5,369 nucleotides of DNA from Chitinophagaceae bacterium (GTDB taxonomy: Bacteria > Bacteroidota > Bacteroidia > Chitinophagales > Chitinophagaceae), in NCBI GenBank assembly GCA_019454915.1, contig JACFNM010000288.1, positions 1-5,369 of the forward strand, written 5' to 3'. Below, in pieces: positions 1 through 5,369 of this stretch (position 1 is the first letter of the stretch; every line of letters starts with the position of its first letter). The notes under the pieces are model-generated. The model ran no database searches. It was not told the origin of the DNA and worked only from the letters and a program-made list of their open reading frames with translations. The translations under genes and the position numbers were made by a program.

Positions 1-440
1 AAGATGATATTCGGTTAACGATGGAGCTACTTCGTGAAATAAAGCCTCATCAGGTTTATTGTGCGGGAGATTTAGCCGATCCACACGGAACGCATAAGGT
101 TTGCCTCGAGATCGTATTTGAAGCGCTAAAGAGAATTAAGGCGGCGGGAGATGAATGGATAAAAGATTGTTGGGTTTGGCTATATAAAGGCGCATGGCAG
201 GAATGGGATATTACCGAGATAGAGATGGCTATACCCATGAGCCCGGAGCAGGTTCTGAAGAAACGCTTTGGTATCTTTATTCATCAATCGCAAAAAGATT
301 CTGTTCCATTCCAGGGAACGGACTCCCGCGAATTCTGGCAGAGGGCTGAAGAAAGGAATGCAAATACAGCACAATTATATGCCCAGCTTGGACTAACAAA
401 ATATGCGGCGATGGAAGCCTTTGTAAGATGGCATTATTAG
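1..440 (+). CDS. nagB: Glucosamine-6-phosphate deaminase, C-terminal PIG-L/LmbE-like domain (5' partial)
   Basis: Only the last 145 codons are present. The frame is already open at base 3 (DDIRLTMELL...), so the ATG at 21 is internal and not a start; the stop is TAG at 438-440. The sequence VYCAGDLADPHGTHKVCLE is the C-terminal histidine motif of PIG-L/LmbE-type deacetylase domains. The surrounding text (WVWLYKGAWQEW, then IHQSQKDSVPFQG and an EFWQRAEERN helix) matches, from memory, the domain fused behind the sugar-isomerase-like NagB domain in Bacteroidota, giving a protein of about 640 residues. NagB converts glucosamine-6-phosphate to fructose-6-phosphate and ammonia in the cytoplasm; the role of the appended domain is not settled. 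The deaminase domain lies upstream of the window, so the symbol rests on the fused architecture. A stand-alone LmbE protein is the alternative. No clear terminator follows the stop. Confidence 0.78.
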   Translation, partial: DDIRLTMELLREIKPHQVYCAGDLADPHGTHKVCLEIVFEALKRIKAAGDEWIKDCWVWLYKGAWQEWDITEIEMAIPMSPEQVLKKRFGIFIHQSQKDSVPFQGTDSREFWQRAEERNANTAQLYAQLGLTKYAAMEAFVRWHY

Positions 441-538
441 CGACCGGCTTCTACATTTTACCAGGCTGTCAATGATGATTTTCTTTTGGCATTTTTAAGT
501 ATCGGGCTTATCTTTGCCGCCCTGTGAGAATGATAACC

Positions 539-630
539 GGCCCCGTAGCTTAACTGAATACCTGCCTGCCGGCAGGCAGGGAGCATCGGACAACAAATAA
601 TGAAGTTTCCGGTTTTTAATCGGAACTGAC
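539..630 (+). pseudogene. tRNA-Arg-like pseudogene with a palindrome inserted in the D-loop
   Basis: Bases 539-560 are identical to the first 22 nt (646-667) of the intact tRNA-Arg, and the similarity starts a little upstream (GATAACC at 532 against GATAATT at 639). At the end of the D-loop the copy is interrupted by a perfect 20-bp palindrome (561-580) and resumes with GAGCATC, again identical to the tRNA. Beyond that it diverges. The anticodon stem strand TCGGA (587-591 region) has no partner, and no 3' acceptor strand follows 630, only an A8 run. A T-arm-like hairpin survives (TTCCG paired with CGGAA around 607-625). Its base pairs differ from those of tRNA-Arg on both sides, so the 3' half may come from another tRNA rather than from simple decay. 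Lacking a closed acceptor stem and anticodon stem, it should not be a working tRNA. Confidence 0.72.
561..580. repeat. 20-bp perfect GC-rich palindrome
   Basis: CCTGCCTGCCGGCAGGCAGG is its own reverse complement over all 20 bases and stands out in an AT-rich spacer. It splits the tRNA-like copy exactly between the D-loop and the 3' strand of the D-stem, with no target-site duplication visible. Translated on the minus strand it reads PACRQAG, a peptide I have seen recurring in spurious hypothetical proteins, which suggests a dispersed intergenic repeat. That last point is recalled and was not searched. As RNA it could form a 10-bp stem only if the centre opens into a small loop. Confidence 0.85.
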
Positions 631-645
631 AAAAAAAAGATAATT

Positions 646-719
646 GGCCCCGTAGCTTAACTGAATAGAGCATCTGACTACGGATCAGAAGGTTTCAGGT
701 TTGAATCCTGACGGGGTCA
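646..719 (+). tRNA. tRNA-Arg (anticodon ACG)
   Basis: A full cloverleaf can be drawn. The acceptor stem is 646-652 with 712-718 (GGCCCCG/CGGGGTC, one G-U pair). The D-stem is 655-658 with 668-671 (GCTT/GAGC). The anticodon stem is 673-677 with 685-689 (TCTGA/TCAGA) around loop CTACGGA, giving anticodon ACG at 680-682 with T33 before it. The T-stem is 695-699 with 707-711 (TCAGG/CCTGA). The discriminator base is A719, and the following CAC shows that CCA is not encoded. ACG is the usual bacterial arginine anticodon for CGN codons, with A34 normally edited to inosine by TadA. Position 19 is A and position 56 is T, where G and C are usual, so the D-loop/T-loop pair is preserved as A:U. A terminator follows directly, so the gene is probably a single-gene unit. 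Confidence 0.96.
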
Positions 720-723
720 CACT

Positions 724-760
724 AAAGTCTCAATATAAATATTGAGGCTTTTTTATTTTT
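724..760 (+). terminator. Rho-independent terminator after tRNA-Arg
   Basis: The stem is 724-735 with 740-751, built on AGTCTCAATA and TATTGAGGCT with one G-T wobble and a TAAA tetraloop. The T-rich tail starts at 749 (TTTTTT, A, TTTTTT). It begins only five bases after the discriminator base, as expected for a terminator ending the tRNA transcript. Confidence 0.88.
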
Positions 761-820
761 TATTTTTATGGTGCACCATCTAATATATCTGAATTCCCCC
801 CTCAAGTAAGTACTGCCTAG

Positions 821-883
821 CACATTTTCACATTTCCACATTCTCACATTCTTCTCATTTCCACATTCTCCCATTTTCAAATT
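821..883. repeat. Degenerate CACATTTTC-type short tandem repeat
   Basis: The stretch consists of imperfect 7-11-base units built on CACATTTTC, ACATTTCC and ACATTCTC, ending in CATTTTCAAATT. It is pyrimidine-biased on the plus strand and has no coding capacity. Similar CACATTT/CAAATT runs are, from my recollection, common downstream of genes in Chitinophagales and Sphingobacteriales. It lies between the tRNA terminator and the 3' end of the minus-strand hydrolase gene. The unit is too short and variable for CRISPR. Its role is unknown; it may mark a 3' end or an expanded slippage repeat. Confidence 0.65.
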
Positions 884-921
884 AACTCAGTTTCACACAA
901 CGTACAACATCCCCGAATTCC

Positions 922-1991
922 TCAGTTTATGACGGCATTAATTTTTGCCCAAAGTGCATTGTCGAAGCCCGAAGTGGCAAAAGTAGGATTGTCGGGATCG
1001 GAAGCGTCGCCCATTCTTACGATCACCATTTTTTTACCCGGAATTACATAGAGCTTTTGGTCAGAAGCGCCCAATGCGGCAAACATATCCGAAGGAGCAT
1101 TGGGAATTAGTGCTCCCTGAAAAACAGTTTGCGAACGGGGAAGCATGAATTTTGATTTTCCGTTGAGCCACCATAAATATCCATAAGAGGGGTTTATCTC
1201 CTGGGAGGTATGGGTACTTTCGTTAAAGTAATTTTCATTGATGATCTGTTCATCTTTCCACTTGCTTTGTTCAGGGCCAAAAGCCCGAACCTTGCCATAC
1301 TCCTGGTATTACTGTGGTATATTTTGAAGATGACACCGAAATTCCAAAAGCCTTCCATACCGATTTTGTTTTTAAGCTTTTCATTGAAATAAGTCTCAAA
1401 ATCGGTGTCAGAAGCATTTGCATCTACATCCATTAATGATTGAAAAACATTGCCGTAAGCCCATCTTGTTCCCGCATCGGCAACATAGGTTAGATTCTTG
1501 CGTATGACCAATTGACTTTCATCGCTAATGCCGGAAGTCATGGTGAGTAAGTTCCTTACCGTAATCAGGTTTTCTTTTTCCAGCGGCATATCCGTCCAAC
1601 CGGTTCCTACATAATCTGAAACCTTGTTATTGATATTCAGCAAATTTTCCTGTTGTGCAATTCCTGTTGTTGCAGATACTAATGTTTTACCCGCGCTGTT
1701 CCATTCCCAATCGGTGGATGCAGTATGCCCATTGAAATACTCCTCCATCACAATTCTTCCGTTTACGAGTATCATAAACGATTTGGTGTTTTTTTGAGCA
1801 AGGAAGGTTTTCAAATCTTCAATGGCGGTGGTGTTCCAGCCCATCTGGGCAGGAGAAACTGTTTCCCAGCCCGAGCCGGAATTGGCGGGAAAATACATCG
1901 AAGTATCGGGTGTAATTTCCTTAGGGTTATCGTCTTTTGTACAACTTATCAATAACATGAGTACAAATAATAGCATGCTCCCGTTCTTCAT
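922..1991 (-). pseudogene. Serine hydrolase, beta-lactamase/penicillin-binding protein family lipoprotein, frameshifted
   Basis: The start is the ATG at 1991 (MKNGSMLLFVLMLLISC), a lipoprotein signal peptide with lipobox LISC and lipidated Cys17, so the product would be membrane-anchored outside the cytoplasm. The class C beta-lactamase/esterase fold is shown by the SxxK motif SAGK (Ser99 nucleophile, Lys102) in WEWNSAGKTLVS and by YGN (Tyr179, Asn181) in GTRWAYGNVF. The frame reads correctly to LALNK (residue 242) and then breaks. One base of a GG appears lost opposite position 1265: restoring it gives NKGKW, and the frame continues through KDEQIINENYFN, NPSYGYLWWLNGKSKF and MLPRSQTVF to the TGA at 922-924. 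The repaired protein would have about 356 residues, a full family length. The unrepaired product ends at 265 residues, losing the C-terminal part of the fold. The natural substrate of this family cannot be told from sequence. The gene stands alone, convergent with the tRNA. An assembly error at 1265 is a real alternative. Confidence 0.87.
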
Positions 1992-2028
1992 AACTTATGA
2001 ATATATTGCAGGCTTTGACTTCTGTTTT

Positions 2029-2081
2029 CACTGAAAGTTAAATTTCAGTGCCGGTATTTTTTTGTAGAGGGCTAACTACAA
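2029..2081. repeat. Two adjacent hairpins in the divergent spacer
   Basis: The first is CACTGAAA/TTTCAGTG, a perfect 8-bp inverted repeat (2029-2036 with 2043-2050) around the loop GTTAAA. The second is TTGTAG/CTACAA (2062-2067 with 2076-2081). A T7 run (2057-2063) lies between them. The spacer separates the minus-strand hydrolase start (1991) from the plus-strand DUF1080 remnant. The first hairpin plus T-run could be a weak plus-strand terminator, or an operator or 5' leader structure for the hydrolase. Nothing in the sequence decides between these. Confidence 0.4.
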
Positions 2082-2176
2082 TGACCGCATACGCCAGTAT
2101 TAACGAGAGTACAAGTCTATTAATTTTCTTTACAAAAAAATAGTATCCGTTTCATTATCAACACCTTAGATAGGCT

Positions 2177-2819
2177 TTGCGGAGTATAAAGGATGGATTT
2201 GTTGACCTCTTCGATGGAAAAACATTAAACGGCTGGAACGGGGATAAAACCTACTGGCGTGTGGAGAATGGGTTGTTGGTGGGTGAGGTTACTCCTTCTA
2301 CTTTATTACAACAAAACACCTGTATCACCTGGCAGGGCAGTGAGGTAGAACATTTTGAACTGAAAGTGGAATATAGAATTTCTAAAGACGGAAACAGCGG
2401 GACCAATTACCGGAGTGAAATGGTAGAAGGTGACCCGAATGAATTTATCGGAGGAGTTCCATTTGCGTTGAGAGGCTATCAGGGCGATATAGACGGTCAT
2501 AATCGCTATACCGGAATGAATTATGAAGAAAGAAAAAGAACTACGATTGCCAAACGGGGAGAGAGTGTGGTGTTACCCGATCTGCCAGATAGTGATCTGA
2601 AAGAGCATATCCGGTCCAATACCTGGATGCCCCGCATGGTGAAAAAAAACTTAGGTGACCCGGATTCTTTGGTTGGGGATATTATTAATCCCGCGTGGCA
2701 TGAATATCATATTAATTGCGAAAGGTAACCATTTACCGCACTTCGTTGACGGCGTACTAATGAGTGAGGTGATTGATGAGGATAAAACGAACAGAAAATT
2801 CAAAGGCAGTCGGAAATGA
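2177..2819 (+). pseudogene. DUF1080 / 3-keto-disaccharide hydrolase domain remnant, frameshifted and truncated
   Basis: From about 2192 the frame reads GFVDLFDGKTLNGWNGD, the opening signature of DUF1080 (Pfam 3-keto-disaccharide hydrolase, a concanavalin-like beta-sandwich). Family text continues with YWRVENGLLVGEVTP, ELKVEYRISKDGNSGTNYRSE and VPFALRGYQGDIDGHNRY. The frame stops at 2728 after HINCER. One extra A near 2711-2716 explains this: removing it gives HIIAKGNHLPHFVDGVLMSE, then VIDEDKTNRKFKG, in the frame that ends at TGA 2817-2819. The last ~20 residues normally expected (a GVQVHVGPPMK-like segment) are missing. At the 5' end there is no ATG or signal peptide: the only start is TTG 2177, with in-frame stops at 2141 and 2171. 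Family members act on 3-keto-sugars or are periplasmic proteins of unproven substrate. An eight-residue DPNEFIGG stretch before VPFALRG seems extra. Damaged at both ends and in the middle, it is probably not functional. Confidence 0.82.
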
Positions 2820-3678
2820 ACCGCCTGTTGTTCATATTGCTCTGAAGAATAGCAATCAGTCTTTCTGGTTTTCAGGAGATCGTATTCAGTATGAAGTATC
2901 CGTAAAAGATAAAGAAGATGGCAATACTCATGATGGTGATATCGGTGAGGGTAAAGTAAAAATGAATATTGACTTTGTGAAGGAAGATGTTGCAGAACTA
3001 GTAGATTTAAATAGTGTCTTAAAGAACGAGGATGTTTTACTACCCGTGGAATTATCTGTAGGCAGGTATTTGTTAAACAACAATGACTGTAACATCTGCC
3101 ATAGGATGGATACTAAATTGATGGGACCATCTTTTGATGATATCGGGAAAAAATACGGAACAAAGCCGGATGGGCGCGGATATCTGGCAGGAAAGATTAT
3201 CAATGGAAGCGTGGGAATATGGGGTGAGGAAGCCATGCCTCCACATCCGGCCATCACTATGAAGGAGGCAGAACTGATTGCCGGTTATCTGCTTCAACAC
3301 AGAACAGGAACAACAAAAAGCAAACCGTTAAAAGGAACTGTTGTCATTGATGATATGTCCAAGAATGACGGGCGGTATATATTACGTGCATCTTATCTTG
3401 ACCGGGATAATGGGGCGGCATCGCCCATTGAGACGATAGAAGTCAGACAATTAAAAAGTCCCAAAATTGGACTAGTCAAAGCAGATGAGATCAGTGGTAT
3501 TATTTTAAAACATCATATCGGAAGAAAACCCACGGCAGGCACAGCCAAAGGAGATGGCTATTTTAAATTTGAGAACATAGATCTGACCCGGATTGATGCT
3601 TTGGAAGTGGAAGTAAATCTTGCCGGCATGGCAGAAAACGAAAAGCCTGAATTTAAGTTTTTTAAAAAATTAGTTTAA
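2773..3678 (+). CDS. Cytochrome c module, C-terminal fragment of a PQQ sugar dehydrogenase-type protein (5' truncated)
   Basis: The open frame could start at TTG 2773 or ATG 2776, but its first ~14 residues are an out-of-frame reading of the DUF1080 tail. Recognisable family sequence starts at about 2812 with GNEPPVVHIALKNSNQSFWF, followed by a PKD-like segment (IQYEVSVKDKEDG). A class I cytochrome c domain follows: haem motif CNICH (Cys106, Cys109, His110), GPSFDDIGKKYG, VGIWGEEAMPPHP with Met155 as likely axial ligand, then the final helix (MKEAELIAGYLL). The tail (about 190-301) contains GYFKFENIDLTRI and resembles a CBM6-like beta domain. This order is, as I recall it, that of the C-terminal half of Bacteroidota proteins with an N-terminal PQQ sugar-dehydrogenase propeller. 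Both the propeller and any signal peptide are absent, so export and haem attachment are doubtful. It is probably a relic, though the frame itself is intact for about 290 codons. Confidence 0.75.
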   Translation: MMRIKRTENSKAVGNEPPVVHIALKNSNQSFWFSGDRIQYEVSVKDKEDGNTHDGDIGEGKVKMNIDFVKEDVAELVDLNSVLKNEDVLLPVELSVGRYLLNNNDCNICHRMDTKLMGPSFDDIGKKYGTKPDGRGYLAGKIINGSVGIWGEEAMPPHPAITMKEAELIAGYLLQHRTGTTKSKPLKGTVVIDDMSKNDGRYILRASYLDRDNGAASPIETIEVRQLKSPKIGLVKADEISGIILKHHIGRKPTAGTAKGDGYFKFENIDLTRIDALEVEVNLAGMAENEKPEFKFFKKLV

Positions 3679-3699
3679 TACTGTAAAGTATTTTTAATA
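3677..3699 (+). terminator. Weak rho-independent terminator overlapping the stop codon
   Basis: AATACT (3677-3682) pairs perfectly with AGTATT (3687-3692) around a GTAA loop, followed by TTT and AT-rich sequence. The stem uses the last two bases of the TAA stop of the cytochrome frame. It is short and has a poor T-tract, so termination would be weak. Confidence 0.4.
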
Positions 3700-3728
3700 T
3701 TCCTGCTGTAATTTGATGGCATAAAATT

Positions 3729-3766
3729 CAGCAATGAGTGTAAGGATTAAATCCTGTTCATTGCTG
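3729..3766. repeat. 38-nt imperfect palindrome with two stacked stems
   Basis: The outer arms CAGCAATGA (3729-3737) and TCATTGCTG (3758-3766) are perfect 9-bp complements. Inside, AGGAT (3743-3747) and ATCCT (3751-3755) form a second stem with a TAA loop, separated from the outer stem by internal bulges of 5 and 2 nt. There is no T-tract on either side, so it is not a standard terminator. It lies about 95 bases upstream of the PQQ dehydrogenase start. It could be a leader RNA structure, a protein-binding palindrome or a dispersed repeat; the sequence alone does not decide. Confidence 0.6.
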
Positions 3767-3860
3767 TATCGGTGTATCAGGTTTCAGTACTTAAACCGGA
3801 TCGAGCGGAAGGATCATTTTTTACTTCCTCTCTATACTTATTTTAAATGGGTAATGATAT

Positions 3861-5369
3861 ATGAGAACGGTTAATATTTTTTTGGGTCGTTTTATTTTCT
3901 TTGTTGCAGTGGGTCTTCTTTTTTCGTGTACGGATCATGCTGATGATTATGCAGACTGGCCTGTTACACGGGGTTCTAAAAAAAGCATCAATTATTCGGG
4001 ATTAAAACAAATTGATACTTCAAATGTAAAAGATCTGGAAGTAGCCTGGGTTTATCATTCAGAAAATAATGACCCGGAAAATTTAGGCGTAATAGAATGC
4101 AATCCAATCATTATAGAAGGAATACTCTATGGCGTATCTCCAAAAATGAAATTGTTTGCCCTGAAAGCGGATACAGGGGAAGAGATCTGGAAATTTGATC
4201 CTGCAGATTCGATTGCTAATCCGAAGTGGCATTTGCGTAGGGTGAATATGAACAGGGGGGTGGCTTACTGGGCGGATGGAGAAGACAAAAGAATCATTTA
4301 CACCGTAGGACCGATGGTATTCGCGGTGGATGCTACGAGCGGGAAGTTGGTTAAAGAATTTGGTGATGAAGGCGGGATTGATTTGCGATTGGGATTAGAT
4401 CGTAATCCGGAGGGATTATTTGTAGCTCCCACTTCTGCAGTCATGATTTATAAAGATTTATTTTTCGTGAGTGGGTTGGTCAGTGATAACACGCCGGGAC
4501 ATATCAGGGGATTTGATGTCCGAACCGGCGCACAGAAATGGATATTCCATACGATACCTCATCCGGGACAATACGGTTATGAGACCTGGGAAGATACCAC
4601 CGCTTATTTAAAGATGGGAAGTACCAATAGCTGGGCAGGATTTAGTCTGGATGAGAAGCGGGGTATTTTATATGCGCCTACCGGGAACCCTACAAACGAT
4701 TTTTATGGCGGGCGGAGATTAGGAGACGGATTATTTGGTAATTGTATTATCGCACTCAATGCAGAGACCGGAGAAAGAATCTGGCATTATCAAACCGTAC
4801 GTCATGATGTGTGGGATATGGATGTGTCTTCAGCACCGGGTTTAGCGACTATTACACGGGATGGAAAAAAGATTGATGTTGTTGTGCAAACAACTAAGAC
4901 AGGTTTGATATTTGTTCTGGACAGAGAAACCGGAGAACCTGTTTTCCCTATTGAAGAAAAGAAGGTCGCTACCGAAGACGCCGCACTGGGAGAAAAGTTG
5001 AATGCCACACAACCGGTTCCTGTACTTCCAAAAGCTTTTTCCAGGCAGACTCTGACAAAAGATGATTTGAATAATTTAGTAGACAGTGCGTCGTATCGGG
5101 ATATAAGAGACAGGTTTTCTTCACTGCGATACGAGGGAATGTTTACACCGCCAACGGAGAAGGGTACCCTGATTTTTCCGGGCTATGACGGAGGAGGCGA
5201 ATGGGGTGGGGGAGCATTTGATCCCAATACCGAAATGTTCTATGTCAATGCCAATGAGATGGCCTGGGTGCTCAATCTGGTAAAGGAAAAGACAGAAAAG
5301 AAAGTGGTAAAAACCAACCTGGAAGCGGGGCAAATTTTATATAGTAATCATTGTATGAGATGCCACGGA
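3861..5369 (+). CDS. PQQ-dependent dehydrogenase lipoprotein with haem-c domain (3' partial)
   Basis: The start is ATG 3861; an earlier ATG at 3847 stops after five codons. Residues 1-23 are a lipoprotein signal (hydrophobic FIFFVAVGLLFSC, lipidated Cys23), so the enzyme acts outside the cytoplasm. The frame then stays open for all 503 codons to the window edge. Propeller blades show PQQ tryptophan-docking repeats: LFALKADTGEEIWKFDP, IRGFDVRTGAQKWIF, IIALNAETGERIWHY and IFVLDRETGEPVF. HDVWDMD contains Asp319, and TTKTG contains Lys346, 27 residues later. From memory this is the spacing of catalytic Asp466 and Lys493 in E. coli membrane glucose dehydrogenase, and RYEGMFTPP and GTLIFPG also match that family. 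At the edge, NHCMRCHG gives CxxCH (Cys498, Cys501, His502), the start of a haem-c domain that would take electrons from reduced PQQ. The substrate is probably a sugar or alcohol but cannot be fixed. Family enzymes run to roughly 700 residues, so about 200 lie beyond the window. Confidence 0.9.
   Translation, partial: MRTVNIFLGRFIFFVAVGLLFSCTDHADDYADWPVTRGSKKSINYSGLKQIDTSNVKDLEVAWVYHSENNDPENLGVIECNPIIIEGILYGVSPKMKLFALKADTGEEIWKFDPADSIANPKWHLRRVNMNRGVAYWADGEDKRIIYTVGPMVFAVDATSGKLVKEFGDEGGIDLRLGLDRNPEGLFVAPTSAVMIYKDLFFVSGLVSDNTPGHIRGFDVRTGAQKWIFHTIPHPGQYGYETWEDTTAYLKMGSTNSWAGFSLDEKRGILYAPTGNPTNDFYGGRRLGDGLFGNCIIALNAETGERIWHYQTVRHDVWDMDVSSAPGLATITRDGKKIDVVVQTTKTGLIFVLDRETGEPVFPIEEKKVATEDAALGEKLNATQPVPVLPKAFSRQTLTKDDLNNLVDSASYRDIRDRFSSLRYEGMFTPPTEKGTLIFPGYDGGGEWGGGAFDPNTEMFYVNANEMAWVLNLVKEKTEKKVVKTNLEAGQILYSNHCMRCHG

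Noticed and set aside
458..673. Minus-strand open frame of 71 codons containing PACRQAG
   Set aside because: It lies across the tRNA, its broken copy and the palindrome. The peptide is just the translation of these RNA-type and repeat sequences.
539..719. Possible integrative-element attachment site at the duplicated tRNA
   Set aside because: Integrases normally leave a duplicated tRNA 3' end at the far side of an island. Here it is the 5' part that is duplicated, only about 100 bases away, with no integrase nearby.
821..883. CRISPR-like short repeats
   Set aside because: Units are 7-11 bases, variable, and have no unique spacers between them.
1210..1392. Plus-strand open frames within the hydrolase gene (also 1725-1955 and 1822-2034)
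   Set aside because: They are antisense to well-supported family sequence and show no recognisable protein features.
2081..2143. ATG at 2081 as the missing start or signal peptide of the DUF1080 gene
   Set aside because: It is in the same frame but stops at 2141-2143, with another stop at 2171. Its 20 residues do not look like a signal peptide.
2928..3300. Minus-strand open frames opposite the cytochrome module
   Set aside because: They are antisense shadows of the PKD-like and CxxCH coding sequence.
3780..3860. Bacteroidota-type promoter (TTG and TAnnTTTG boxes) before the dehydrogenase
   Set aside because: AT-rich segments are present, but none matches both boxes at proper spacing well enough to call.
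4802..5333. Minus-strand open frames opposite the PQQ dehydrogenase
   Set aside because: The plus strand carries strong dehydrogenase motifs throughout, so these are shadows.

Overview
The window looks like chromosomal DNA from a member of the Bacteroidota, most likely of the Chitinophagales/Sphingobacteriales type. This is inferred from gene content rather than computed. It carries the tail of a NagB fused to a PIG-L/LmbE domain, a lipoprotein serine hydrolase with a short lipobox, a DUF1080 (3-keto-disaccharide hydrolase) sequence, and PQQ- and haem-c-dependent sugar/alcohol oxidation modules. There are no Shine-Dalgarno sequences. A degenerate CACATTTTC-type repeat and a GC-rich 20-bp palindrome lie between genes, both of a kind I associate with this phylum.

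Layout. (1) Positions 1-440 hold the 3' end of nagB. (2) Positions 441-780 are an RNA block: a broken tRNA-like copy (539-630) interrupted in its D-loop by a perfect 20-bp palindrome, then an intact tRNA-Arg(ACG) (646-719) and a rho-independent terminator. (3) Positions 821-883 are a degenerate short repeat. (4) Positions 922-1991, minus strand, hold a beta-lactamase-family serine hydrolase lipoprotein broken by one single-base frameshift. (5) Positions 1992-2176 are a spacer with two adjacent hairpins. (6) Positions 2177-3678 hold a damaged composite. A DUF1080 sequence without signal peptide carries a 1-base insertion, loses its last ~20 residues, and runs directly into the C-terminal part (PKD-like linker, cytochrome c, CBM6-like tail) of a PQQ sugar dehydrogenase-type protein that has no N-terminal half. 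(7) Positions 3679-3860 are a spacer with a weak terminator and a strong 38-nt imperfect palindrome. (8) From 3861 to the window end runs an intact but 3'-truncated PQQ-dependent dehydrogenase lipoprotein, which reaches the CxxCH of its own haem domain just before the edge.

Functionally, the right half fits periplasmic or outer-surface carbohydrate oxidation: a PQQ enzyme passing electrons to c-type haem, next to relics of a keto-sugar hydrolase and another haem-c module. I see no clearly new multi-gene system. The most unusual features are the palindrome-split tRNA copy beside a normal tRNA-Arg, the covarying A19:U56 pair in that tRNA, and the DUF1080/cytochrome junction. The indels (about 1265 and 2714) could be real decay or assembly error; the missing segments at 2177 and about 2810 favour real decay at that locus.
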